DNA of 64,000 nucleotides, taken from Hydractinia symbiolongicarpus (Eukaryota > Cnidaria > Hydrozoa > Anthoathecata > Hydractiniidae). The stretch's first letter is position 1. The number at the start of each line of letters is the position of its first letter. The translations under genes and the position numbers were made by a program. Under the pieces are notes generated by a model. The model was not told where the DNA came from and did not search any database. It saw only the letters and a program-made list of their open reading frames with translations. Where the stretch lies: positions 31,213,501 through 31,277,500 of the forward strand of contig NC_079878.1 of NCBI RefSeq assembly GCF_029227915.1. Direction: 5' to 3'. Positions 11,416-23,499 of the stretch are shown piece by piece.

Positions 11416-12834
11416 AGTATGAGACATGTAGTTTTCAAAAATGTTTTCATTTTTGATGAGACGCTGAATAAAAGATGTTTAATCGCCGGCAAAAGAAAAC
11501 CCGCGATTTCCCCTAAATCCCGGACTCGGCCCGTATAGTCAAAAGTATACAAAGAAAGTACCCAGGGAGTAAACTCATTTCCCGAACGATTTTTTAAATT
11601 ATTTTTTCACCTCTAAAACGCATGAGACTTGTAGTTTTTAGGAATGTTTTCATTTTTGATGAGTCGCTTAATGAAAGAAGTTTAATCGCCGGCAAACGAA
11701 AACCCGCGATTTCCCGTAAATCCCGGGCTTGGCCCGTATAGTCGAATGTATACAAAAAAAGTACCCTGTGAGTAAACTCATTTCCCGAACGATTTTTTAA
11801 ATTATTTTTTCACCACTAAAACGCATGAGACTTGTAGTTTCAAAAATGTTTTCATTTTTGATGAGGCGCTGAATAAAAGAAGTTTAATCGCCGGCAAACG
11901 AAAACCCGCGATTTCCCGTAAATCCCGGGCTCGGCCCGTATAGTCAAAAGTATACAAAGAAAGTACCCTTCGAGTAAACTCATTTCCAGAACGATTTTTT
12001 AAATTATCTTTTCACCACTAAAACGCACGAGACTTGTATTTTTCAAAAATGTTTTCATTTTTGATGAGACGCTGGATAAAAGAAGTTTAATCGCCGGCAA
12101 ACGAAAACCCGCGAATTCCCGTAAATCCCGAACTCGGCCCGTATAGTCAAAAGTATACAAAGAAAATACACAGGGAGTAAACTCATTTCCAGAACGATTT
12201 TTTAAATTATCTTTTCACCACTAAAACGTATGAGACTTGTAGTTTTAAAAAATGTTTTCATTTTTGATGAGACGCTGAATAAAAGATGTTTAATCGCCGG
12301 CAAACGAAAACCCGCGATTTCCCCTAAATCCCGGACTCGGCCCGTATAGTCAAAAGTATACAAAGAAAGTACCCAGGGAGTAAACTCATTTCCCGAACGA
12401 TTTTTTAAATTATTTTTTCACCTCTAAAACGCATGAGACTTGTAGTTTTCAGGAATGTTTTCATTTTTGATGAGACGCTTAATGAAAGAAGTTTAATCGC
12501 CGGCAAACGAAAACCCGCGATTTCCCGTAAATCCCGGGCTTGGCCCGTATAGTCGAATGTATGCAAAAAAAGTACCCTGTGAGTAAACTCATTTCCCGAA
12601 CGATTTTTTAAATTATTTTTCACCACTAAAACGCTTGACACTTGTAGTTTTCAAAAATGTTTTCATTTTTGGTGAGACGCTGGATAAAAGAAGTTTAATC
12701 GCCGGCAAACGAAAACCCGCGATTTCCCTTAAATCCCGTGCTTGGCCCGTATAGTCGAGTATATACAAAGAAAGTACCCTGTGAGTAAACTCATTTCCAG
12801 AACGATTTTTTAAATTATCTTTTCACCACTAAAA
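11416..12834 (+). repeat. 7-monomer duplication (1,419 bp) of 9,997-11,415
   Basis: The offset to the preceding seven monomers is 1,419 bp (7 x 203 minus 2). The two missing bases are the inherited single-T deletions in gtagtttcaaaaatg and ttatttttcacc. Differences are few: gagtcgctta near 11,662, cgctggataaaag near 12,070, and cgcttgacac near 12,633 where the first copy has cgcttcacac. After 12,834 the array continues into the T-type bridge monomers as at 8,359. Confidence 0.88.
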
Positions 12835-13545
12835 CGCATGAGACTTGTAGTTTTCAAAAATGTTTTCATTTTTGCTGAGACTCTGAATAAAAGAAGTTTA
12901 ATCGCCGGCAAACGAAAACCCGCAAATTCCCGTAAATCCTGGACTCGGCCCGTGTAGTCAAAAGTATACAAAGAAAATACCCAGGGAGTAAACACATTTC
13001 CCGAACGATTTTTTAAATTATTTTTTTACCACTAAAACGCATGAGACTTGTAGTTTTCAGGAATGTTTTCATTTTTGATAAGACTCTTAATGAAAGAAGT
13101 TTAATCACCGGCAAACGAAAATCCGCGATTTCCCGTAAATCTCGGGCTTGGCCCGTATAGTCGAATGTATACAAAGAAAGTACCCTGTGAGTAAACTCAT
13201 TTCTCGAACGATTTTTTAAATTATTTTTTAACCTCTAAAACGCATGAGACTTGTAGTTTTCAGGAATGTTTTCATTTTTGATGAGACGCTTAATGAAAGA
13301 AGTTTAATCGCCGGTAAAGGAAAACCCGCGATTTCCCGTAAATCCCGGGCTTGGCCCGTATAGTCGAATGTATACAAAAAAAGTACCCTGTGAGTAAACT
13401 CATTTCCCGAACGATTTTTGAAATTATTTTTTCACCACTAAAACGCATGAGACTTGTAGTTTTCAAAAATGTTTTCATTTTTGATGAGACGCTGAATAAA
13501 AGAAGTTTAATCGCCGGCAAACGAAAACCCGCGATTTCCCTTAAA
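12835..13545 (+). repeat. Four-monomer bridge, second copy
   Basis: This matches 8,372-9,082 at an offset of 4,463 bp, including the private ttttgctgagactctg, cccgcaaattcccg, gataagactcttaatg and gccggtaaagg variants. The match breaks near 13,543, where this copy has cccttaaatcccgtgcttggcccg and the first has cccgtaaatcccgtgcttggctcg. Confidence 0.85.
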
Positions 13546-14752
13546 TCCCGTGCTTGGCCCGTATAGTCGAGTATATACAAAGAAAGTACCCTGTGAGTAA
13601 ACTCATTTCCAGAACGATTTTTTAAATTATCTTTTCACCACTAAAACGCATGAGACTTGTAGTTTTCAGGAATGTTTTCATTTTTGATGAGACGCTTAAT
13701 GAAAGAAGTTTAATCACCGGCAAACGAAAATCCGCGATTTCCCGTAAATCCCGGGCTTGGCCCGTATAGTCGAATGTATACAAAGAAAGTACCCTGTGAG
13801 TAAACTCATTTCTCGAACGATTTTTTAAATTATTTTTTCACCACTAAAACGCATTAGACTTGTAGTTTTCAAAAATGTTTTCATTTTTGATGAGACGCTG
13901 AATAAAAGAAGTTTAATCGCCGGCAAACGAGAACCCGCGATTTCCCGTAAATCCCGTGCTTGGCTCGTATAGTCGAGTATATACAAAGAAAGTACCCTGT
14001 GAGTAAACTCCTTTCCAGAACGATTTTTTATATTATCTTTTCACCAATAAAACGCATGAGACTTGTAGTTTTCAAAAATGTTTTCATTTTTGACGAGACG
14101 CGGAATAAAAGAAGTTTAATCGCCGTGAAACGAAAACCCGCGATTTCCCGTAAATCCCGGACTCGGCCCGTATAGTCAAAAGTACACAAAGAAAATACCC
14201 AGGAAGTAAACTCATTTCCCGAACGATTTTTTAAATTATTTTTTCACCACTAAAACGTAAGAGACTTGTAGTTTTCAAAAATGTTTTCATTTTTGATGAG
14301 ACGCTGAATAAAAGAAGTTTAATCGCCGGCAAACGAATACCCGCGATTTCCCGTAAATCCTGGGCTCGGCCCGTATAGTCAAAAGTATACAAAGAAAGTA
14401 CCCTGCGAGTAAACTCATTTCCAGAACGATTTTTTAAATTATCTTTTCACCACTAAAACGCACGAGACTTGTAGTTTTAAAAAATGCTTTCATTTTTGAT
14501 GAGACGCTGAATAAAAGAAGTTTAATCGCCGGCAAACGAAAACCCGCGAATTCCCGTAAATCCCTGACTCGGCCCGTATAGTCAAAAGTATACAAAGAAA
14601 ATACTCAGGGAGTAAACTCATTTCCAGAACGATTTTTTAAATTATCTTTTCACCACTAAAACGCATGAGACTTGTAGTTTTTAAAAATGTTTTCATTTTT
14701 GATAAGACGCTGAATAAAAGATGTTTAATCGCCGGCAAACGAAAACCCGCGA
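13546..14752 (+). repeat. Mixed monomers: P-Q-R-S run and single types
   Basis: The stretch holds P (about 13,640), Q (about 13,840), R (about 14,020, with gccgtgaaacg) and S (about 14,230, cgtaagag). These are followed by monomers with cacgagacttg, gaattcccgtaaatccctg and gataagacgctgaataaaagatg. Monomer type order links the left P-Q-R-S-T family with the A/B/C/D family to the right. No gene or unique DNA is visible. Confidence 0.8.
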
Positions 14753-16389
14753 TTTCCCGTAAATCCCGGACTCGGCCCGTATAGTCAAAAGTATACAAAG
14801 AAAGTACCCAGGGAGTAAACTCATTTCCAGAACGATTTTTTAAATTATTTTTTCACCACTAAAACGCATGAGACTTGTAGTTTTCAAAAATGTTTTCATC
14901 TTTGATAAGACGCAGAATAAAAGATTTTTAATCGCCGGCAAACGAAAACCCGCGATTTCCCGTAAATCACGGGCTTGGCCCGTATAGTCGAATGTATACA
15001 AAGAAAGTACCCTTTGAGTAAACTCATTTCTCTTACGATTTTTTAAATTATTTTTTCACCACTAAAACGCATGAGACTTGTGGTTTTCAAAAATGTTTTC
15101 ATTTTTGATGAGACGCTGAATGAAAGAAGTTTAATCGCCGGCAAACGAAAACCCGCGATTTCCCGTAAATCCCGTGCTTGGCCCGTATAGTCGAGTATAT
15201 ACAAAGAAAGTACCCTGTGAGTAAACTCCTTTCCAGAACGATTTTTTATATTATCTTTTCACCAATAAAACGCATGAGACTTGTAGTTTTCAAAAATGTT
15301 TTCATTTTTGATGAGACGCGGAATAAAAGAAGTTTAATCGCCGGCAAACGAAAACCCGCGATTTCCCTTAAATCCCGTGCTTGGCCCGTATAGTCGAGTA
15401 TATACAAAGAAAGTACCCTGTGAGTAAACTCATTTCCAGAACGATTTTTTAAATTATCTTTTCACCACTAAAACGCATGAGACTTGTAGTTCTCAAAAAT
15501 GTTTTCATTTTTGATGAGACTCTGAATAAAAGAAGTTTAATCGCCGGCAAACGAAATCCCGCGAATTCCCGTAAATCCCGGACTCGGCCCGTATAGTCAA
15601 AAGTATACAAAGAAAGTACCCAGGGAGTAAACTCATTTCCAGAACGATTTTTTAAATTATTTTTTCACCACTAAAACGCATGAGACTTGTAGTTTTCAAA
15701 AATGTTTTCATCTTTGATAAGACGCAGAATAAAAGATTTTTAATCGCCGGCAAACGAAAACCCGCGATTTCCCGTAAATCATGGGCTTGGCCCGTATAGT
15801 CGAATGTATACAAAGAAAGTACCCTGTGAGTAAACTCATTTCTCTTACGATTTTTTAAATTATTTTTTCACCACTAAAACGCATGAGACTTGTGGTTTTC
15901 AAAAATGTTTTCATTTTTGATGAGACGCTGAATGAAAGAAGTTTAATCGCCGGCAAACGAAAACCCGCGATTTCCCGTAAATCCCGTGCTTGGCCCGTAT
16001 AGTCGAGTATATACAAAGAAAGTACCCTGTGAGTAAACTCCTTTCCAGAACGATTTTTTATATTATCTTTTCACCAATAAAACGCATGAGACTTGTAGTT
16101 TTCAAAAATGTTTTCATTTTTGATGAGACGCGGAATAAAAGAAGTTTAATCGCCGGCAAACGAAAACCCGCGATTTCCCTTAAATCCCGTGCTTGGCCCG
16201 TATAGTCGAGTATATACAAAGAAAGTACCCTGTGAGTAAACTCATTTCCAGAACGATTTTTTAAATTATCTTTTCACCACTAAAACGCATGAGACTTGTA
16301 GTTCTCAAAAATGTTTTCATTTTTGATGAGACTCTGAATAAAAGAAGTTTAATCGCCGGCAAACGAAATCCCGCGAATTCCCGTAAATC
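14753..16389 (+). repeat. 4-monomer tandem duplication (812 bp)
   Basis: Units at about 14,766-15,577 and 15,578-16,389 share an offset of exactly 812 bp (4 x 203). The four types are one with catctttgataagacgcag and gattttt, one with ctcttacgatttt and acttgtggttttc, an R/D-like one with tatattatc and accaataaaac, and a T-like one with gtagttctcaaaaatg. The rare ctcttacg and gttctc variants occur in both units. The join lies in ttcccgtaaatcc (15,565-15,577), where a T-type monomer (expected aaatcctgg) switches to an A-type one (aaatcccgg). Differences include aaatcacggg (about 14,965) against aaatcatggg (about 15,778). Confidence 0.88.
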
Positions 16390-16436
16390 CTGGACTCGGC
16401 CCGTATAGTCAAAAGTATACAAAGAAAATACCCAGG

Positions 16437-19400
16437 GAGTAAACACATTTCCCGAACGATTTTTTAAATTATTTTTTCACCACTAAAACGCATGAGACTT
16501 GTAGTTTTCAGGAATGTTTTCATTTTTGATGAGACGCTTAATAAAAGAAGTTTAATCACCGGCAAACGAAAATCCGCGATTTCCCGTAAATCCCGGGCTT
16601 GGCCCGTATAGTCGAATGTATACAAAGAAAGTACCCTGTGAGTAAACTCATTTCTCGAACGACTTTTTAAATTATTTTTTTACCACTAAAACGCATTAGA
16701 CTTGTAGTTTTCAAAAATGTTTTCATTTTTGATGAGACGCTGAATAAAAGAAGTTTAATCGCCGGCAAACGAAAACCCGCGATTTCCCGCAAATCCCGTG
16801 CTTGGCTCGTATAGTCGAGTATATACAAAGAAAGTACCCTGTGAGTAAACTCCTTTCCAGAACGATTTTTTACATTATCTTTTCACCAATAAAACGCATG
16901 AGACTTGTAGTTTTCAAAAATGTTTTCATTTTTGATGAGACGCGGAATAAAAGAAGTTTAATCGCCGTGAAACGAAAACCCGCGATTTCCCGTAAATCCC
17001 GGACTCGGCCCGTATAGACAAAAGTACACAAAGAAAATACGCAGGAAGTAAACTCATTTCCCGAACGATTTTTTAAATTATTTTTTCACCACTAAAACGT
17101 AAGAGACTTGTAGTTTTCAAAAATATTTTCATTTTTGATGAGACGCGGAATAAAAGAAGTTTAATCGCCGGCAAACGAAAACCCGCGATTTCCCTTAAAT
17201 CCCGTGCTTGGCCCGTATAGTCGAGTATATACAAAGAAAGTACCCTGTGAGTAAACTCATTTTCAGAACGATTTTTTAAATTATCTTTTCACCACTAAAA
17301 CGCATGAGACTTGTAGTTTTCAAAAATGTTTTCATTTTTGATGAGACTCTGAATAAAAGAAGTTTAATCGCCGGCAAACGAAATCCCGCGAATTCCCGTA
17401 AATCCTGGACTCGGCCCGTATAGTCAAAAGTATACAAAGAAAATACCCAGGGAGTAAACACATTTCCCGAACGATTTTTTAAATTATTTTTTCACCACTA
17501 AAACGCATGAGACTTGTAGTTTTCAGGAATGTTTTCATTTTTGATGAGACGCTTAATAAAAGAAGTTTAATCACCGGCAAACGAAAATCCGCGATTTCCC
17601 GTAAATCCCGGGCTTGGCCTGTATAGTCGAATGTATACAAAGAAAGTACCCTGTGAGTAAACTCATTTCTCGAACGATTTTTTAAATTATTTTTTCACCA
17701 CTAAAACGCATTAGACTTGTAGTTTTCAAAAATGTTTTCATTTTTGATGAGACGCTGAATAAAAGAAGTTTAATCGCCGGCAAACGAAAACCCGCGATTT
17801 CCCGTAAATCCCGTGCTTGGCTCGTATAGTCGAGTATATACAAAGAAAGTACCCTGTGAGTAAACTCCTTTCCAGAACGATTTTTTACATTATCTTTTCA
17901 CCAATAAAACGCATGAGACTTGTAGTTTTCAAAAATATTTTCATTTTTGATGAGACGCGGAATAAAAGAAGTTTAATCGCCGTGAAACGAAAACCCGCGA
18001 TTTCCCGTAAATCCCGGCCTCGGCCCGTATAGACAAAAGTACACAAAGAAAATACCCAGGGAGTAAACACATTTCCCGAACGATTTTTTAAATTATTTTT
18101 TCACCACTAAAACGCATGAGACTTGTAGTTTTTAGGAATGTTTTCATTTTTGATGAGACGCTTAATAAAAGAAGTTTAATCACCGGCAAACGAAAATCCG
18201 CGATTTCCCGTAAATCCCGGGCTTGGCCCGTATAGTCAAATGTATACAAAGAAAGTACCCTGTGAGTAAACTCATTTCTCGAACGATTTTTTAAATTATT
18301 TTTTCACCACTAAAACGCATTAGACTTGTAGTTTTCAAAAATGTTTTCATTTTTGATGAGACGCTGAATAAAAGAAGTTTAATCGCCGGCAAACGAAAAC
18401 CCGCGATTTCCCGTAAATCCCGTGCTTGGCTCGTATAGTCGAGTATATACAAAGAAAGTACCCTGTGAGTAAACTCCCTTCCAGAACGATTTTTTACATT
18501 ATCTTTTCACCAATAAAACGCATGAGACTTGTAGTTTTCAAAAATGTTTTCATTTTTGATGAGACGCGGAATAAAAGAAGTTTAATCGCCGTTAAACGAA
18601 AACCCGCGATTTCCCGTAAATCCCGGACTCGGCCCGTATAGACAAAAGTACACAAAGAAAATACCCAGGAAGTAAACTCATTTCCCGAACGATTTTTTAA
18701 ATTATTTTTTCACCACTAAAACGTAAGAGACTTGTAGTTTTCAAAAATATTTTCATTTTTGATGAGACGCGGAATAAAAGAAGTTTAATCGCCGGCAAAC
18801 GAAAACCCGCGATTTCCCTTAAATCCCGTGCTTGGCCCGTATAGTCGAGTATATACAAAGAAAGTACCCTGTGAGTAAACTCATTTTCAGAACGATTTTT
18901 AAATTATCTTTTCACCACTAAAACGCATGAGACTTGTAGTTTTCAAAAATGTTTTCATTTTTGATGAGACTCTGAATAAAAGAAGTTTAATCGCCGGCAA
19001 ACGAAATCCCGCGAATTCCCGTAAATCCTGGACTCGGCCCGTATAGTCAAAAATATACAAAGAAAATACCCAGGGAGTAAACACATTTCCCGAACGATTT
19101 TTTAAATTATTTTTCACCACTAAAACGCATGAGACTTGTAGTTTTCAGGAATGTTTTCATTTTTGATGAGACGCTTAATAAAAGAAGTTTAATCACCGGC
19201 AAACGAAAATCCGCGATTTCCCGTAAATCCCGGGCTTGGCCCGTATAGCCGAATGTATACAAAGAAAGTACCCTGTGAGTAAACTCATTTCTCGAACGAT
19301 TTTTTAAATTATTTTTTCACCACTAAAACGCATTAGACTTGTAGTTTTCAAAAATGTTTTCATTTTTGATGAGACGCTGAATAAAAGAAGTTTAATCGCC

Positions 19401-19901
19401 GGCAAACGAAAACCCGCGATTTCCCGTAAATCCCGTGTTTGGCTCGTATAGTCGAGTATATACAAAGAAAGTACCCTGTGAGTAAACTCCTTTCCAGAAC
19501 GATTTTTTACATTATCTTTTCACCAATAAAACGCATGAGACTTGTAGTTTTCAAAAATGTTTTCATTTTTGATGAGACGCAGAATAAAAGAAGTTTAATC
19601 GCCGTGAAACGAAAACCCGCAATTTCCCGTAAATCCCGGACTCGGCCCGTATAGACAAAAGTACACAAAGAAAATACCCAGGAAGTAAACTCATTTCCCG
19701 AACGATTTTTTAAATTATTTTTTCACCACTAAAACGTAAGAGACTTGTAGTTTTCAAAAATGTTTTCATTTTTGATGAGACGCTGAATAAAAGAAGTTTA
19801 ATCGCCGGCAAACGAAAACCCGCGAATTCCCGTAAATCCCGGACTCGGCCCGTATAGTCAAAAGTATACAAAGAAAATACTCAGGGAGTAAACTCATTTC
19901 C
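16437..19901 (+). repeat. Five-monomer HOR block, right copy (offset 16,436 bp)
   Basis: Position 1 of the window aligns with 16,437 and the match continues to 3,465/19,901. The order of P, Q, R, S and T monomers is identical, including the irregular P-Q-R insertion and the single-T deletion at about 2,672/19,110. Differences include the 531-592 patch, 840 (c/t), 1,039, 1,605 (tgcac/tacac), 2,180, 3,139-3,146 and 19,250 (tagcc/tagtc). The offset equals 81 monomers minus 7 bp. The break at 3,466/19,902 is sharp: cccgaacg...accaataaaac on the left, ccagaacg...accactaaaac on the right. Confidence 0.93.
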
Positions 19902-21855
19902 AGAACGATTTTTTAAATTATCTTTTCACCACTAAAACGCATGAGACTTGTAGTTTTCAAAAATGTTTTCACTTTTGATAAGACGCTGAAGAAAAGATGT
20001 TTAATCGCCGGCAAACGAAAACCCGCGATTTCCCGTAAATCCCGGACTCGGCCCGTATAGTCAAAAGTATACAAAGAAAGTACCCAGGGAGTAAACTCAT
20101 TTCCCGAACGATTTTTTAAATTATTTTTTCACCACTAAAACGCATGAGACTTGTAGTTTTCAAAAATGTTTTCCTCTTTGATAAGACGCAGAATAAAAGA
20201 TTTTTAATCGCCGGCAAACGAAAACCCGCGATTTCCCGTAAATCACGGGCTTGGCCCGCATAGTCGAATGTATACAAAGAAAGTACCCTGTGAGTAAACT
20301 CATTTCTCGAACGATTTTTTAAATTATTTTTTCACCACTAAAACGCATGAGACTTGTGGTTTTCAAAAATGTTTTCATTTTTGATGAGACGCTGAATGAA
20401 AGAAGTTTAATCGCCGGCAAACGAAAACCCGCGAATTCCCGTAAATCCCTGACTCGGCCCGTATAGTCAAAAGTATACAAAGAAAATACTCAGGGAGTAA
20501 ACTCATTTCCAGAACGTATTTTTAAATTATCTTTTCACCACTAAAACGCATGAGACTTGTAGTTTTCAGGAATGTTTTCATTTTTGATGAGACGCTTAAT
20601 AAAAGAAGTTTAATCACCGGCAAACGAAAATCCGCGATTTCCCGTAAATCCCGGGCTTGGCCCGTATAGTCGAATGTATACAAAGAAAGTACCCTGTGAG
20701 TAAACTCATTTCTCGAACGATTTTTTAAATTATTTTTTCACCACTAAAACGCATTAGACTTGTAGTTTTCAAAAATGTTTTCATTTTTGATGAGACGCTG
20801 AATAAAAGAAGTTTAATCGCCGGCAAACGAAAACCCGCGATTTCCCGTAAATCCCGTGCTTGGCTCGTATAGTCGAGTATATACAAAGAAAGTACCCTGT
20901 GAGTAAACTCCTTTCCAGAACGATTTTTTACATTATCTTTTCACCAATAAAACGCATGAGACTTGTAGTTTTCAAAAATGTTTTCATTTTTGATGAGACG
21001 CGGAATAAAAGAAGTTTAATCGCCGTGAAACGAAAACCCGCGATTTCCCGTAAATCCCGGACTCGGCCCGTATAGACAAAAGTACACAAAGAAAATACCC
21101 AGGAAGTAAACTCACTTCCCGAACGATTTTTTAAATTATTTTTTCACCACTAAAACGTAAGAGACTTGTAGTTTTCAAAAATGTTTTCATTTTTGATGAG
21201 ACGCTGAATAAAAGAAGTTTAATCGCCGGCAAACGAAAACCCGCGAATTCCCGTAAATCCCGGACTCGGCCCGTATAGTCAAAAGTATACAAAGAAAATA
21301 CTCAGGGAGTAAACTCATTTCCAGAACGATTTTTTAAATTATCTTTTCACCACTAAAACGCATGAGACTTGTAGTTTTCAAAAATGTTTTCACTTTTGAT
21401 AAGACGCTGAAGAAAAGATGTTTAATCGCCGGCAAACGAAAACCCGCGATTTCCCGTAAATCCCGGACTCGGCCCGTATAGTCAAAAGTATACAAAGAAA
21501 GTACCCAGGGAGTAAACTCATTTCCCGAACGATTTTTTAAATTATTTTTTCACCACTAAAACGCATGAGACTTGTAGTTTTCAAAAATGTTTTCCTCTTT
21601 GATAAGACGCAGAATAAAAGATTTTTAATCGCCGGCAAACGAAAACCCGCGATTTCCCGTAAATCACGGGCTTGGCCCGCATAGTCGAATGTATACAAAG
21701 AAAGTACCCTGTGAGTAAACTCATTTCTCGAACGATTTTTTAAATTATTTTTTCACCACTAAAACGCATGAGACTTGTGGTTTTCAAAAATGTTTTCATT
21801 TTTGATGAGACGCTGAATGAAAGAAGTTTAATCGCCGGCAAACGAAAACCCGCGA
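19113..21855 (+). repeat. 7-monomer tandem duplication (1,421 bp)
   Basis: About 19,113-20,435 returns at about 20,534-21,855 with an offset of exactly 1,421 bp (7 x 203). Shared private variants include gttttcctctttgataag (20,173 and 21,594), cacttttgataagacgctgaag and aaatcacgggcttggcccgcatag. The interval 20,435-20,533 between the copies is a D-type tail (aaatccctgactcgg) running into an A-type head (gaacgtatttttaaatt). The same sequence is seen intact at about 22,060-22,150, so most of a D monomer was lost at the join. Confidence 0.86.
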
Positions 21856-23341
21856 TTTCTTGTAAATCCCGTGCTTGGCCCGTACAGTCGAGTATATACA
21901 AAGAAAGTACCCTGTGAGTAAACTCCATTCCAGAACGATTTTTTATATTATCTTTTCACCAATAAAACGCATGAGACTTGTAGTTTTCAAAAATGTTTTC
22001 ATTTTTGATGAGACGCGGAATAAAAGAAGGTTAATCGCCGGCAAACGAAAACCCGCGAATTCCCGTAAATCCCTGACTCGGCCCGTATAGTCAAAAGTAT
22101 ACAAAGAAAATACTCAGGGAGTAAACTCATTTCCAGAACGTATTTTTAAATTATCTTTTCACCACTAAAACGCATGAGACTTGTAGTTTTCAAAAATGTT
22201 TTCATTTTTGATAAGACGATGAATCAAAGATGTTTAATCGCCGGCAAACGAAAACCCGCGATTTCCCGTAAATCCCGGACTCGGCCCGTATAGTCAAAAG
22301 TATATAAAGAAAGTACCCAGGGAGTAAACTCATTTCCCGAACGATTTTTTAAATTATTTTTTCACCACTAAAACGCATGAGACTTGTAGTTTTCAAAAAT
22401 GTTTTCATTTTTGATAAGACGCAAAATAAAAGATTTTTAATCGCCGGCAAACGAAAACCCGCGATTTCCCGTAAATCCCGGGCTTGGCCCGTATAGTCGA
22501 ATGTATACAAAGAAAGTACCCTGTGAGTAAACTCATTTCTCGAACGATTTTTTAAATTATTTTTTCACCACTAAAACGCATGAGACTTGTGGTTTTCAAA
22601 AATGTTTTCATTTTTGATGAGACGCTGAATGAAAGAAGTTTAATCGCCGGCAAACGAAAACCCGCGATTTCTTGTAAATCCCGTGCTTGGCCCGTACAGT
22701 CGAGTATATACAAAGAAAGTACCCTGTGAGTAAACTCCATTCCAGAACGATTTTTTATATTATCTTTTCACCAATAAAACGCATGAGACTTGTAGTTTTC
22801 AAAAATGTTTTCATTTTTGATGAGACGCGGAATAAAAGAAGGTTAATCGCCGGCAAACGAAAACCCGCGAATTCCCGTAAATCCCTGACTCGGCCCGTAT
22901 AGTCAAAAGTATACAAAGAAAATACTCAGGGAGTAAACTCATTTCCAGAACGTATTTTTAAATTATCTTTTCACCACTAAAACGCATGAGACTTGTAGTT
23001 TTCAAAAATGTTTTCATTTTTGATAAGACGATGAATCAAAGATGTTTAATCGCCGGCAAACGAAAACCCGCGATTTCCCGTAAATCCCGGACTCGGCCCG
23101 TATAGTCAAAAGTATACAAAGAAAGTACCCAGGGAGTAAACTCATTTCCCGAACGATTTTTTAAATTATTTTTTCACCACTAAAACGCATGAGACTTGTA
23201 GTTTTCAAAAATGTTTTCATTTTTGATAAGACGCAAAATAAAAGATTTTTAATCGCCGGCAAACGAAAACCCGCGATTTCCCGTAAATCCCGGGCTTGGC
23301 CCGTATAGTCGAATGTATACAAAGAAAGTACCCTGTGAGTA
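21688..23341 (+). repeat. 4-monomer HOR (A-B-C-D, 812 bp), tandem pair
   Basis: Two consecutive 812-bp units match at a constant offset from about 21,688 to 22,529. Types are C (ctcgaacg, acttgtggttttc, gaatgaaagaag, gatttcttgtaaatc, gtacagtcgag), D (ccattccag, tatattatc, accaataaaac, gcggaataaaagaagg, ccctgactcgg), A (gaacgtatttttaaatt, gataagacgatgaatcaaag) and B (gacgcaaaataaaagattttt). The only difference noticed is tatataaag near 22,301 against tatacaaag near 23,113. Confidence 0.9.
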
Positions 23342-23499
23342 AACTCATTTCCCGAACGATTTTTTAAATTATTTTTTCACCACTAAAACGCATGAGACTT
23401 GTAGTTTTCAAAAATGTTTTCATTTTTGATAAGACGCTGAATGAAAGAAGTTTAATCGCCGGCAAACAAAAACCCGCGATTTCCCGTAAATCCCGTGCT

